The notes under the pieces were generated by a model that saw only the letters and a program-made list of their open reading frames with translations, made no database searches and was not told where the DNA came from. Shown here piece after piece: positions 36,380-50,425 of a stretch of DNA of 64,000 nt. Both the position numbers and the translations under genes were made by a program. The stretch comes from Siniperca chuatsi (Eukaryota; Chordata; Actinopteri; Centrarchiformes; Sinipercidae). How positions within the stretch are numbered: position 1 is the stretch's first letter; each line of letters begins with the position of its first letter. The stretch is from the NCBI RefSeq assembly GCF_020085105.1, contig NC_058055.1, forward strand, positions 25,835,822 through 25,899,821, written 5' to 3'.

Positions 36380-38170
36380 TGGCGATTTGTGTCCAAAAAG
36401 GATGAAAGCAGAGAAGAAGAAAAAGTGGGCGTTCTTGTACCACGTGACACGTTTCCTCATACAAGACTCAAAAGACGAACCAGGTGTGTTTCTTTGACAT
36501 AATGATGACAAACTAAACAAAGAGGCATTCAGCTGCGTTTGCTCTTCCTGTTTTAAACAGCTATCTAACTTCGACAGCATTACTCACAGAGCATTTGGCT
36601 GAAAGTCGCCAATTAACCAGGTCGCTCGTTAAACCGTAACACAGGTAAGACAGTCACACAACGGTATTTTAATATTTGATCATTTTCCCACGTGATCTAT
36701 GTGGTCTAATCGTTTGTAATTAGCTCCACATCTAAGAGTACATTGCTGAGCAGTAAAGTTAAGCTAACTATTAATGTTCAATATTAATTTCCACCCGTTT
36801 TCTACTTTTTGTTCATGTGCATTGCTATCTAATTCAATGTTGGAGATTGAGTATATCTTGGAGTTTTACTAATGTCCGCCACTGTAGTTTAATTTGCCTT
36901 CAGTCTGACAGCTAATTGATTGATGTTATTAGCGCCATGTCCAATTAGAGCCACCAGTTGGCTGTTTATTCCTTTGATTTACTATATTTGGTTGTGTGAA
37001 TGTTCATAATGTATTAATTTCACTGTAGTTATGTTATTGTTAGCACCATTACCATTTTTATTGAATTATATATATATTTTTTTTTTTTGTATTATTTGGG
37101 TAAAATTGTCACTTTTTTTTTTTCTTTCTAAGGCAAAATATAGTCATTTATATTCTATCAAAAGCTTGATTGGTTGAAATAATTAAAAACCTTTGCTTTG
37201 CATGTGGCCCATAGTGAAAAATGCTGATCAGCCGACAAATGTTATTACAAGATTTACAGCCCAAAATAGGTCAGACGACTTAATACTCGAAAGCACCATC
37301 TCCAATTTTCTGGACAAACTTTTAGCTTTTGATCTACATAAAGTAATGAAATTGGGATAAGCAGTAATCAGCTCGTCTAAACACTATTAATGATATAGAG
37401 GCATCCATCACTGTGGTTGTGAACCCACTGAATGTCAGAGCAGTAGAATTAATGTCTTTATTGCTGTATAATTTCCTGCCAGAAGCATGTGTTATACAGG
37501 CGCTGAGAGTTAAGTCAGGCAGGTACACAAGCCATTTTTTATTACTCATAAGTGCTATAAATGCAGCTTTCACAGAAGTGATTTCAGCCTGCAATCTATC
37601 AGAGGGATGAACATTGTGCTCTTTCTGTAAGGCACTCAACTGCCTTTCCAAATATCTCTGGGCTGCTCTTAGTCTCATTGGCAACATAAAACATGACAAC
37701 ACGTAACATAACCTGAATATACTGTGGACCTTACCTTAAACTGCACAGTGAAGTAGTTTCTAAATTGAGGGTCTTTGTCCACGTCACTTTTTAGTTACTT
37801 GGCTTATTTTCCGTCTGCATTTCCTGTGTGTTTTTGTTTCTGTTGAACCGCATCACTCAGTCCTCAGCTGTGATAAGGGCTGGGCTGGGTTAAGACAAGC
37901 CTTTTGATCAGTGTGGATTGCAATGGCTAGATGACAAATTAAAAAAGGCGGTGTGATCAGACAACAAAAAACTAATTTAGTTTCAATATTGATTCTACTG
38001 CACCAATAATGTCAGAACACCAACCAACAGTAACATATGTAATCCTCCATTTAACATTAGGCTTGATTAAAGTCTAGATATATTATAGTACTCTTGTAAC
38101 CAAGAAAAAGCAGTGTTTTACATGCACCTTTCCTTTTTAATTTGTGTCCTTTCTGGAACAAATGGCAGCT
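36380..38170. other. Intergenic, possible degraded LINE-like frame at 37334-37702
   Basis: A minus-strand frame of 122 codons contains RLRAAQRYLERQLSALQKEH and SGRKLYSNKDINST, which loosely recalls the linker between endonuclease and RT in fish L1-like elements. No catalytic motif is present, so the identification is weak. Confidence 0.25.
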
Positions 38171-38173
38171 AGC

Positions 38174-38728
38174 CTACATCTCAGCAATGACTGGTAATAT
38201 TGGGGCTTTAAACCTTCTGTACTGTCTGCATGTGGTGCGACAGCCGGACGCCCAGACACAAACAATGCCTGTCTGACTGCGGAGACCCATCTGTCTTTCT
38301 GCTTGTCTCTTAGCTGAGAATGCACCTTCAGTTGTCTGCTTTGCATCATCTGCCTTTTTTTCAGTGCCCGTTTCTCCGCCCTCAGCCGTCTTCCTGCTGT
38401 TCACAGCTGGAACCTGCCCGCTCCTGTGGTCCTTCAGGCAAATCTCAGCACGTTTTGGCCCCCGATTTCCATCTGACCTGGAGAGAGAGGGTTGACGTGC
38501 TGAGCAGTCGAAATGGGAATATGTCCACCCTGTCTTCTTCCCCTCCTCCGTCCATCCTCCGCGGACAAGCCGGGCTGCAGTGAGGAAAGAGTCCGTCTGG
38601 CTGTGCAGCGTCTCCAGGGGATCTGAGAGCAGAGGCCCAGACATGGCCAAAGTCCTACCGAGGCCAGGAGGCACAGTCTCTGTCTTACTGTTGCCCTCCA
38701 TCCCCCCCCTGTTGTCCCGAGTCTCCAC
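38174..38728 (-). other. Unidentified 184-codon open frame, possible exon
   Basis: A minus-strand frame with GC-richer third positions than its surroundings. The part MSGPLLSDPLETLHSQTDSF has protein-like composition, and a CAG/GTCAGA candidate splice donor lies at about 38477. I recognise no family. The second half is rich in K, E, T and R and low in complexity. A chance frame in a GC-rich island is equally likely. Confidence 0.2.
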
Positions 38729-38779
38729 CTCTGCTTCTGCACCTGGTTTGAGGTACTAAAGCACCTGAAAATCACATTT

Positions 38780-41700
38780 TTAAAGCATTAGATTAGATGA
38801 CATGATAATAAATCAATGGTTCTCAACATGGGGGACAGAACCCCCCCCAACGGGTCACAAAGTCAGGCATTGTTAAATGGTTAAAGGGATAGACAGGGGG
38901 GCGAAAAAAGTTCTGCTAAAGAAGTGTATTTTTTCCATACTTCCTTTCTAATATTTGCTTTTTCATGGAGAGTAGTTTTACCTCTTCAGTCCTTTTACAA
39001 TGTTTAATTTTAATATTTATAAGAGACAAAAACCACTCTTAGAAGGTAGGAGTACTCACAGCTCAAAGACAGCCTGTGAAACGTGTGATGAGGGTTAACA
39101 GGTTGTAGACATTGTTTCGTTTTAAGGGGTCACAAGCCAAAAAGTTGGTAATCACTGGATTAGCTCATTAAAACGAAATGTAGAAACGTGGACGAGGGCA
39201 CTGAAGCCATGTTTAGCTAAGTCTTAAATCCTGTATGGTATTGTAGGAATGTTGGTAGTAAAAGCTTGAAACACAACATCGGCATATTATCACCTTTTTA
39301 TAAAGTTGTTATAGTGAACATGTTAGCAAACAGTTGCTTATTTATACATCCAGCAGACGCAGAGCAACATAAGAATTCATTTGTAGTCAAGTTTCAATCT
39401 GCACAATGAATTTAAGAGTTAAGTTCAATATTCAGTATCTTTTTAGCTCTGCTTTGATCTCCACAAACTCCTGAGAAAAAATATATAGACTATATAGCTG
39501 CTAAATGTTTCACTATGTTCACCAGCTAGTTGCTAATTTTGTCTGTCTGCTGTTTGGCGCTCAGCAGGTATCGTTTGCTTAAAAAAAAAACAAAAAAAAT
39601 ACAGCTGCCTGCTGAGTCTTGTGTGCTGGAAATCCAACACAATGAGCTGAAAGATGCTAAAACGCTCTGTAGATTTGCAGGAAACTGCAGCTGATGATAA
39701 TTATCTTAGTAGTGCTGCTTTAAGGTGGCTGCAGCCGAGACGGTTCCTGTGTTTTCATCAAGTCTCCACCAGGGGGAGGCATAGATCCTATGAAAGACCA
39801 TTATAAGTGAGACCAACACAAAGCAACATAAATGTCAAAGGAGCAGTTCCTAGAAAGATGATCTTTTCTTCTGTCTTTAGTCATATTGCAATGTGCAAAT
39901 GAACCAGCTAAGCTAAACTAACCTGTGGCTGCTGAAGCTGTTACAGAAGTGTGGACGAGAGTAACATGAGTCCTCCTCTGGGTGTGGAGCCCCGGACAGC
40001 AGCCACAGAGTCCATCCTGAGGAAGTGGTGGTTGTGCCAGCTGGAAGATGGACACCCAGGGCTCCTGGCTGCAAAGGTGCTAGAGGCAGATATGAAAAAG
40101 ATAAAAAATAAGAGGACAAAGAAGAAAAAGACACAGTAGTATGGCTACAGTCCCACATGAATGAATGCACTTTCATTTGATGTGTGATTAGATATTCTTA
40201 AACCCAGCTGTAACCAGTTTCTAAGCATACCTTTGCACATTAGTGAAATTATATCACTAATATATTAGATATCTCATCCCCAGAGACAAAAAGTAATTAG
40301 AATAATATTGTAGGTATAACATTTTGTAAATTTATGATTTAAAATTCTAGTCGAGATCTCAGTGATTTCAAATATATCAAAAATATCAGCCTGAAATTTT
40401 AGAAAATGTGTATAAAATGATGCACAAGACGTCAGAATGGTGCAGCCATGAGAAAACATGGAGTCTTGAGTTTGAATATTTCACTCAGTGTAAACATCAT
40501 AAATGCTTCAATGAAGAGTTGATACAAGGTAATACAGAATACATACAGTATGTTCATGCTCAGGCTTAATTTCATTCATCAGCTCTGTTTAGCTGTTAGC
40601 AGCTTTCAGCTAATTGTTTTTGGAAGCAGTTTTTTGAGTCTCGCCACTCTCATCAACTCCCCAAATTAAACCGTAAGCAGCTGATTCCAACAAACAAGCT
40701 CATCCAAGCAAATTATATGCCACCTGCCAAGCACAAACCATTATAACCAATAAAATGTACTTAATATAGGTAATAATCGCCATATGTGCTCACACCACCT
40801 CACAGCATCAGAGGTGTTTTTTCTTATCTAGACACATACAGACATACATAAATACATACATGCATGCATACTGCATATACATATGCAAACATTTATCAAA
40901 ATCATGTAGCAATTATGCAAACAGCTCCAGTGTATCTGTATATCTACATATTGAACATATAGACGCAAGAAATAGTCACATAGCTGTAGATTCAGGTAAT
41001 ACCAGATTTCAGTGTGAGATCCTTTCAGTTCTTTCTCCTCTCAGGACCGACTGCTTCACCACTGCTGTCTCTATCTGACCCCCCCTCTCTTTGTCTGCCC
41101 CCATTTAACTGAGCTTTACTGGTACAAAGTGCAGTTCAGAATATAGCCTACATTTTGGTAGAAATTGGTAATGACATTTAATAAAAAAAAAAGTGTTATA
41201 GACAACTAAACATTTGTAATAGTGTACAAGTAAAATATTTAGTCATTTATGTTGGTTGTTACTTTATGGTTTATGTAAATACATATAGATGCGGGACAAA
41301 ATAAAATGAACACCATAAAAAATGGAGTAATGGAGTCTGCCTTTATCTCTTTACCTGAGGCCATGTCCTACATCTTGCATTTAATTATGTATAGAAATGC
41401 AATAGAAAAAATAGAAAAAAATCTGAAAAAAAAAACAACAATCTCAACTCAAGGACAACTTACTAGCTTTTTCCTTAGCTTGCTCAGTTGTTATGGAGAC
41501 GTAACTGTTCACATATGAGTGGTAGCTGCGATGCTTTCATCCGTAGCACTTTCAAAACGTCCTCTCCAGCCTGAGAACGTCTTTTCCGGCCGCGGCTGTT
41601 TTAAGCGCACAATCCGCTGTATCAGCACGACTGGCTGTTTGTTTAGCAAACCAGCTGCAAGAAAAACACAGACACAACCAGAGCTACACATAATACAGTG

Positions 41701-43150
41701 TCTATGCTTGAATTAAACTGTTAACTCATAGTGCTTCATAATTAACGTCTCCTATTACTCAACACTCTGATAAACAAGGCTGGTCTGTTGTGCTAACTAT
41801 ATATATATATATATACACTTGCGCGCACAAATTAATCATAACGTAGGAACGGATTGTATCTTGTGTGCACGCAATAGCATTTCAAGTAGGAGTGGGAGAT
41901 ACCGCATAATTTGGTTTCGATCCGATACCAAGTAATACAGAGCCAGAATCGCCAACATCGATACGATTCGTTTTATTATTAAAAGCAGCTTATGTACTTT
42001 CATGTGGGGGAGAGCAGTGTGCCATGATTTATGAGGTGACTACATCATCAATAGGCTAAATCCAAATACATTTTCATGACCACTAAATGATTTGCCAAAG
42101 GTTAGCATTAACTGTTAATAATATAATTTCTACCTGCCACCTGTGAGACCCGGGTTTGATGCACACATTGCAGTTTGCAACGTTTTCATTCACAGCTGTG
42201 AAATAGCTACAGACGATGCTCCACTTTTGTTCAGCCATCACTGCAAATTATGTGTTAAACTAGTCAGGGTACACTGCAGGCGTGCGGCGCGTATGTTATT
42301 TTGAGTGCACATAACACAACAACAGCAGAGGAGAAGCAAAGAGCACACGCACTAAGATGTGTTCACAACAACTCAACGTTGTTTGCACAGAGTGTCCTAC
42401 ACTTAGTTGAATATTTGTATTTCATCAAAGACCTTTTCCTAATTTTAGTGCTTTGAGTTGCCTAAACAGAAACATTAAAATGTTAATAATGCTCTGGTTG
42501 GCATGAGCGGATATTGTGGGAAAACATTGTTTCTTTCAAAACATATTTGTTGCAAATTATCAGTATATAAGCAGATTTTTTAGGAGACAGGGTTGCTGTA
42601 GCTGCTACATGCATCATTTCATTAAAATGTATCTTCCTGTTTTCTCTGCACTCAGTTGGCTTGTTGCTGACACCTCTGAGAGAGACTTTTTGGGGTTTCG
42701 CACAAAAGGTCTGTGTTATGTTGACTGTGGAGAGACTTTAACCTCAGTCTGCAGGGCTGCTGCGCTGCTGTCTGTTTGCTCTGATCAGACATTTGCTCTG
42801 TGGTCTTCACCTCCTGAGTTCAGCAGGTTTATCTCCTGTGGACAAAGCAGGAGGATCGTTAAACAACAGGGTTTAAGGTGTGTGTGTGTGTGTTGGTTGA
42901 GTGACCACATATTCAACAACCAGTCCTTGCAACAAAATAGCAGGGTTCAGGAAGTCATTGCCTGTATGTGTGATTCAATATACACATTGGACCTCATGTT
43001 CAGATAGTCTGCCTGTTGCCACAGGGGGGAAAACCCTTGGTTGGTTTAAACATTCTTAATCTGAATGGATTCAGAGTTAACATATGTTACATAAATATAC
43101 AAAATAAAATAAAACTTAATGTAAAATGACTATTCTGTCACCGTATCAGT
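38780..43150. other. Intergenic, dispersed repeats only
   Basis: A dispersed repeat at about 39455-39735 is inverted relative to the one at 53320 (shared GTCTGTCTGCTGTTTGG). A short (TA)n run lies at 41798-41815. No gene is supported; the 163-codon frame at 42516-43007 has no recognisable features. Confidence 0.4.
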
Positions 43151-43157
43151 GAGTTGA

Positions 43158-43463
<306 letters not shown>

Positions 43464-43469
43464 ACCCGA

Positions 43470-46400
43470 CTGTAACTTCTTCTATCATGGAAATTCATTC
43501 TGTCATCCATTTCCAGGATGCTCGCGTCTCTTTGACTGCCTCCCTTTTTAGTCATGAAAGGCTTTGTTTTAGCAAGACATTTATTGGCATCTGACACCCT
43601 GTCAAACCTGTCCCTCTTTATTTCTGTCTTTGTAAGGCCCTTCAATGACAGCGCTGACAGCTGTAATAACATTTTAGGATTGTTTCGGGGCCCCTAATAT
43701 GACTACTGATGCTGATAAATGTTTCGGCTGCTGATTTCCAACCGCAGGACTTCAAGCCCTGCAGTGCGAAGTGTTCTTATTACTCTTGGGTGACATTTTT
43801 GTGAATGAAAATTGCCCACCAGCAGAGCGGAACAGGTGTCCTTTATTTAAATTTTCTCATGAATGCGCACTCTTGAACGGGAGGTATTCATGAAGTTGAA
43901 AAAAGCAGGTACGTAGGCTTGCTGAATCTAACACTCAAAAGGCCAAAGCTCAATGTTGAATCATTATGTGTCGTATATGTCATGCATATAAGTAATGAAT
44001 TTTTTATCTACTGCATTGTATTCATTCTATTAGCATGTTTGCGGCCGTTGCACGTGCATGGATATTAAGATACAAGTCAAGAGCGTGAGGTTGTTGTAAT
44101 CCTAACTACTCTCCACTATTCCAACTATTTAAGGATTTCACTAAATCATGTGATCGTCGGCCTTCAAAAGCTGCTGTTCACATGTTAGCTCAAGGGCTGA
44201 GCTGTATCATAGTACAGCAGGGTCAGTTTACTCAGTTTGTGCTGGCTCATGGTAGTTGTCAATCTGGGTTAAAGGTAATGGGAAAGCTGCTGAAACAGGC
44301 AGTATCACCAAAAGCCACCGATAGTCTTGACATTACCACACAGTAGCTACGGCCTTCTCTAAGTCTACTGTCACGTTAAAGGATAAAGCTGACGATGGTA
44401 TATTTTTTTTATTGTTAACAAATCCGCTGAAAAGAACAAATCTAACAAAAAATCGATCAAACTACCAAGTATTGTCTGTGTAGCCAAAGCCTGATATATT
44501 TTAAACATATATAAAATGCATTATGAGCTACACCGTCGCACTGGGTGACCGCCTGTACATTGAATTGACGATCGCGGAAGTGCTTGCCTTGCTTTTCTAA
44601 TTTCTGGGTTATAACAGATTAAAAGATTTCTGTAACTGTCAAGATGCTCTAGAAGCTGGGTTTTACACCGTTTATTCACCGTGATGACCACAGGTGCGTC
44701 CTCTGCAGGCGTGGTAGCCACGGCAGTAGATCGGAGTGAACAAATGACCTTCGACATGCCCCATTGGTAATACATTGGGATCCCACGTCCACTCTGTTCT
44801 TAAAGAAGAGCGACTTTTCATAAGCGGTCCAATCCTTTCTGATTTGCATCTTCGTTATAACGTTACATTGTTTGAGGGAACTATAACATTAGGTAACTGT
44901 TACTAATGCTAACGTAGCTCTTCACGGATTGAAGCTGTTGTTTTTTTCAAAATAAGTAGATATGTTCCCAGCTTTTTAAAATTAAAAACTAAAATAATTA
45001 GCCCTTACTATAGCATACAGAATTCACAGATACCTGTAACATGAACACTAGATCTTAGCAAAGTGAATAATATCAAAGCTACAACACATACGAGGAGGAG
45101 CTGTTGGTGGTGGAGGAGGAACACCTGTGCACCTATATGAATAGATGTTTCTTGTTAGCTAGGAGCTGATCAGCTGATGTATCAATGAGCCAATGAGGCT
45201 GAAGAATGACCGAAACACTGAGAATGAATCTGCTAATGCAAGCTGCAGTGTTCTACCTGAACTTGCACAATGCTCCATCGAATTACATTCTATTCAGGTA
45301 TTTCCAGGCAATGCTCAAGTGAGTAACTGTGACTAAATGTGTATGTAAAGCAGGTTATCACTGTGGCATTCAGCTGTCTTTGTTGGCTGAACAGGAATGC
45401 AGGGTAGGGCAGCTCAGCGTCTGTCGAATGAGTTTCTGTTTGGCACTGCTGTCAATTCAAATCTCTACCTTTTTTTGCATTTTATTGTATCCTTTTTGTA
45501 TTCCTAAATGTATTGAGGCAACAATCCTACATCTTTACATGCTCTAAATGATGGTTGGTAAGGAACGAGCAAAGTAATTAATCCCCAACAAATTCATCAG
45601 CATTTGCCTGCCATTCATTTTATTTAAAACACACTTCTACACTCTTTATTTTAGTCATCTTTATGTTGCTTTGTTCACTTGATCACAGCCGGTATATTCT
45701 CCGTCAGGGGTTTTGTGGGCATTGTTCTCCTTCATTCACAGTACATCCACAGCGTTTACTGTGGTTTGTGGCTTGCAGGCGATGTTGTGCCTCATTAAAA
45801 TGTTTCTTGACAGTAATTGTTAAAGGATGGGAGAAGTTTATTCATTCATGATTCCCGCCCAGATTTTCTAAAGGAGGACAAACAGGTGACCTTTTAGTCC
45901 CAAAACCACATGTTGCGTCACTTTCACCCATGCAGTTGACTTGTTTGTTCTGTGACCTGAATTTCACAACCATTAGTCCCAGCCATTTTTAGTTACTGTA
46001 CACAGTAAGAGAGAAATGTAGCTGCTCTGTATTTCAGAGACCTTGGTTACACATGTAAATTTTAGCTATGTAACAAAAGGCAAAAGTAGTGTGACATTTT
46101 TATACTGACGTATAATCTCACACCGAGGCACATGCGATTTTGACTCCAGAGACTTGCAAGTTGCAGCACGTCTTTTCCTTTTAACCATGCAGGCAATCTT
46201 TCACTAATCTTAACCAGGTAGTTTTAGTCATGCGCGTATGAGTCATTTTAAGAACAGTCATATGGGTCATTTTGGAAGGCACAGACCAACCTTGTTCTTA
46301 CAATCAGCTTGTACTCAGACCATCAGCTATAACACTGCCATTATGTAAAAATAGGGCAGTTCTGTCCATCAGTCTGTTCCTCCTTCTCCTCAGCCACATT

Positions 46401-47240
46401 CTCCAGCTCCTACTAGAGGATCCTGAGGTGTTTCCAGGCTTGATGGGATATATAATCCCTCCAGTGTCCTCAGTCTGGGCCTTTTCGACCACTTGTATGA
46501 AAAAAAAAAAAAAAAAAACCCAAAACCTTCTCCTTCATCTCTCTGCTCCTTCATCATAAAAATTCCTGTCAGTTCTATGGTATCAAAGAGCAAGGGTGTA
46601 TTTTTAGAGCTGCCATTTTGTACTAATGTTCAACAATCGTATAGGAAGAGAGGATGGGTCGCTATGCAAGAAGCAGTGAAACGCTTTGACCCCATTTGCA
46701 TGTGACCTGGATCTGGATATCCCATCTGGTGTCAGGTATAAAGGCAAGATCGGATCAGCGATCACCTCCACATCTGGAGGTGGTCTGGCTCACACTGTGA
46801 TTGGATGTTAGACAGGTGTAAATGCAAGCCATGCTTTGTAGTCACATTAAGAAAAAAAATCACCTAGCAAACTAAAAGGTCACCTAACGCTACAAGTAAC
46901 AGCAGTAGCTAGCAAGTCTTTAGAAATGAATGACGTCCGTTCATGGTATTGCTTCCCTTGATCTGGGACGCACCATGTTTGTCGACATCTGCCAGCCCCC
47001 CCCAGCTAATTGGCAACTGAAAGCTACTGTACAACAGCGACTGATGATGAAAATTAGCTGCAGAAATACAAACTATGATTTTTGAATGAAATAATCTAGA
47101 TGCACGTTGACTGACATTCATTTAAATAAAGCAACAGAGTTCACATCCAGAACTTTTCGTGAAAACAATGTCATGTAATCTTTGCTCGTTAGGCCATGAC
47201 GTGGGTTTGTCGGTGATCAAATCATGGCCCCACCCTTTTT
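43470..47240. other. Intergenic upstream of the PLAC8-family gene, nothing supported
   Basis: An A-run lies at about 46500-46518, and a palindrome-bearing segment (CCTCCACATCTGGAGGTGG at about 46766) looks like part of a dispersed element. No gene was found. Confidence 0.4.
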
Positions 47241-47254
47241 TGTCTGCTGTTCAC

Positions 47255-47260
47255 TATAAA
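47255..47260 (+). promoter_or_regulatory. TATA box of the PLAC8-family gene
   Basis: CTATAAATA with TATAAA at 47255-47260, about 30 bases before the likely start of the non-coding first exon. Confidence 0.6.
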
Positions 47261-47284
47261 TAATAAGAGTGATTTAAAGAAGCA

Positions 47285-47435
47285 CAGGACCGACTGGTTT
47301 GTTCGGTTTGCTCTCTCAGGTGTTCTCTTGTCTGCAGGTATTTCTGAGCTGACTGAGAAATGGCAGCTTCTCAGTGCAGATATCAGCTGTAACAGGACGT
47401 ACGACTCAGAGATTTCTCATCACACAGACACACAG
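47285..47435 (+). other. Probable non-coding first exon with a 10-codon upstream ORF
   Basis: It lies 25-30 bases after the TATA box and ends at a consensus splice donor, CAG/GTAAGA, at 47436. It contains ATG at 47360 opening a short frame (MAASQCRYQL, stop ending at 47392) that would precede the real start after splicing to the acceptor at 48760. The transcription start is inferred from the TATA position. Confidence 0.55.
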
Positions 47436-48369
47436 GTAAGACATTAAATGTGCTCTTTAGGATCAGACCGCAATTGTAATACATAAATAGTGGTCTATAC
47501 AAATATTTGCTTTTATTATTCTTAATGTGTCTATATTTAGTGTTTGTCATCTAATTTTTCTCTCATGTAATGATTTTATGCTTTTTTTGTAAAGAACTTT
47601 TCTTTAAAACGAAGTGCCATCACATATTATTTGAATTGTATTTATTATTTGTATTTCCATAGGTCAGTCTAATGTGTCCTGTTTTAGTATCTATGACTTT
47701 TCTCAACTTTATGTCAAAGGGGACTTTTCTAAGATAGATATTTTGCCATTTATACGTTCATAAGTTCTTCATTGTGCATTGGCTGAAAATATATAATTTT
47801 CATTTTGAAAGTATAAAATTATGTATATACCATTATACATAATGGCTGATTTAGATGACTGAGGATTTTAGAGCCTAAAATTGGAGTTGCATTTTATAAA
47901 TGTTGCGAAGTGAATTGAGGGAATGTGTGCAGAAAGGGTTTAAAAAATAAATTAAAAAAAAGTCAATGAGAGAGCCCTCAAGCACATCATGCTGATTTCA
48001 GTCAGACCGCCCTCGCAGACTCACCTGTAATGCACGCCAAAAGCTGTGACTCATTAAGGGCGGATGTTCGCACTGGACTATCATTTTCGTTGCGTCTTCA
48101 GCTTCTGATTTTCTGTACAAATCAGGCTTAACGTTTGATTCCACTGTCAGGTTAGCCTTTTCAAAGGGCCACCACAAATCAAGGAAATTCTCTGAAACCA
48201 GGGAAAGGGGTTGGCTTGCCATACACACTTGTTTAGACAACTTGCGTTACTTAAACACAAAAGTCTTACAGTTTTAAAATATGTTGTTTGTAATTCCCCT
48301 CCATATGTAAGCGTTTTCTGATCTGATGCCCCTATCGACAGGACGTTTGTCCTGTTTTCTGAGCTGACA

Positions 48370-48540
48370 ACGCTGTGGTTAAGGTTTGGTTAGGGGTAAT
48401 CACAAAAATGGCATGGTTAGGGTTAGAGAACGATCATGGTCTGGGGTAAAATTACTACTTCATCATGGTTAGAGGACCACTTGGTTAAAGTTAGGGAAAC
48501 ATCGTGGTCATGGTTCAAAGAAACCAACGCTGACTGTTGT
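48370..48540. repeat. GGTTAGGG-rich degenerate repeat in intron 1
   Basis: Repeated GGTTAG/GGTTAGGG phrases interleaved with ATCATGGT. It resembles part of the B-box repeat found at 57521 and 60181. It is not a telomeric array. Confidence 0.5.
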
Positions 48541-48768
48541 TAGGAAACGAGAAGGGAACAGCAGTCTCTTGTGTTAAAGTCCCATGAAGACCATCCAAGT
48601 ATAGCAAATATTTTGTAATTTGTTTGTTTCAATGTCGTAGCAGGGGTATCGCCAACTCCCAGGAATTCGTTGTTTGCACTTTGTGTATGCTTGTATCTTA
48701 CGCATGTGACATTATTAAACATGTGTAACGTGAACTCTGCGTCCTGGTTTCTCCTTTTAGAAGCCATC

Positions 48769-50393
48769 ATGTCCACACTGGTCATCAGGCAGCCTCAGCC
48801 TGTGATGGAGGCCCGAGACTCTGATGAGTGGGGATCTGGGATATGTGACTGCTGTGACAATGTGCCCGAGTGTAAGTGTCTGTGCTTCAGTGACTGATTA
48901 ATATCCACACCAGTGCAAGTGCTGGATGATAAACTGATAAATATGTTCATGAAGTCAAGCGTTTTTTTAATCTGATACATATTTATCTAGTAACTTTTTA
49001 AGAGCAAATATTAAAGTTAAACTCTTCTTTGATCAACTCAGTGTTGATTTTTATTTTTGCCCAGAGTCGTGGTAAGCCTCTGTGACAAAAGGGCCTTGTT
49101 TGTTCACTGTCAGGGCAAGTCGTCATTCTTGTTTTTCTTATCCAAACAAACAACACATCTGATGTGAGAGAGTTTTACCCAAACCTGAAATCTAAAATAT
49201 TTCTTGAATGATGTTAAGGAAAGACATAAGACTGAGAAAGAACTTCCCCATATCTTAATTTCTGTCTTACAACACTGTTTCTTTGTCTCTGAGTGTTTGT
49301 AGGTGTGTCTTTTATCTGTATCTGTGTTGTTTATCTGTTGCTTTTCTGTGTATTTGTTTCCTGGTTAAGGTTGTTTTGCTTTCTGGTGCTGTCCCTGCTT
49401 TGCCTGTAAAACTACCAGGGACTATGGCCAGTGTCTCTGTCTCCCCCTGCTGGACATCTTCGGCTGCATCCCGCCCATCACCATGTCCATGAGGGTCTCC
49501 ATGCGGCAGCGCTACGGCATCAAAGTAAGGCCACAATTCTTTGCTGTTATTGTCATTAGTTGGCAGAAATGTTTGAGCCCTGGCTGCTTTAAAGTCCCAA
49601 TCTGTAATCTTTTGACCTGTATTTCTGATTCTGATATTTACTATAAGTGTAATTTTATGGAGAGCAAAGGGAGACAATTCACCCACCAAACATTTTAAAT
49701 AAATCATTTGTAGTCCTCTATAACTTATTTACAGCAAAGTCATTTGTTATTGGCACAATTAATGGTCAAAAAGATTTTGAGCTGGTGATATTATGTTCAG
49801 CAATATTATAAATTATTATAAATTATAAAAGTCTTCATAAGAAATTCAAGCCTGTGGGTGTGTAGAAATGATTTTGTAGCTGTTGTTTTATTTGCAGAAG
49901 AGAACAGTAAGGCGCTCAGCAGGATGTTGTCAGTTGTCAGCGCCTTCCCAAACTGCTACAAATAACTATTTCAATAATGATTCATATTAACGTTTTTGTG
50001 ACACAATTCAGCCTGCGTTTTACAGTGTAATTTCATATTATCAATCAGATACCAACAAACTACTTACCGATTCCTCCTGGTTCTTAAATGTAGGTACAAC
50101 AAGGGAGTAACAACTGGGCATTTTAGAGGAAAGGGGAAATGAATTATACTCTTAAGTATTTTGTAAATAATGTGTACAGTAGCAGGAAACAAAACTAAAG
50201 TTGGGAAGAATGGTGTTAACACAACTGATATTGAGTGGAACCTATAAAGTAATTATGGTTTAACATATTTCACAGTTACAATATGATACCAAAACTGAAG
50301 GGGGACAGTAAAGTAAAGAAAGGGGCTTTGGGAAAATCTCTCAGATGGAGGAGAGAACATATCATTTTGGGAACGTAACCCATAGATTTTATG

Positions 50394-50425
<32 letters not shown>

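Noticed and set aside
36285-36580. Overlapping frames across a C-run and A-run
   Set aside because: Low-complexity artefact in several phases; no conserved features.
42516-43007. 163-codon frame
   Set aside because: Composition like the surrounding spacer, includes a GT-run, no recognisable family.
48370-48540. Interstitial telomere-like GGTTAGGG phrases
   Set aside because: Too irregular for a telomeric array; better explained as part of a dispersed repeat.
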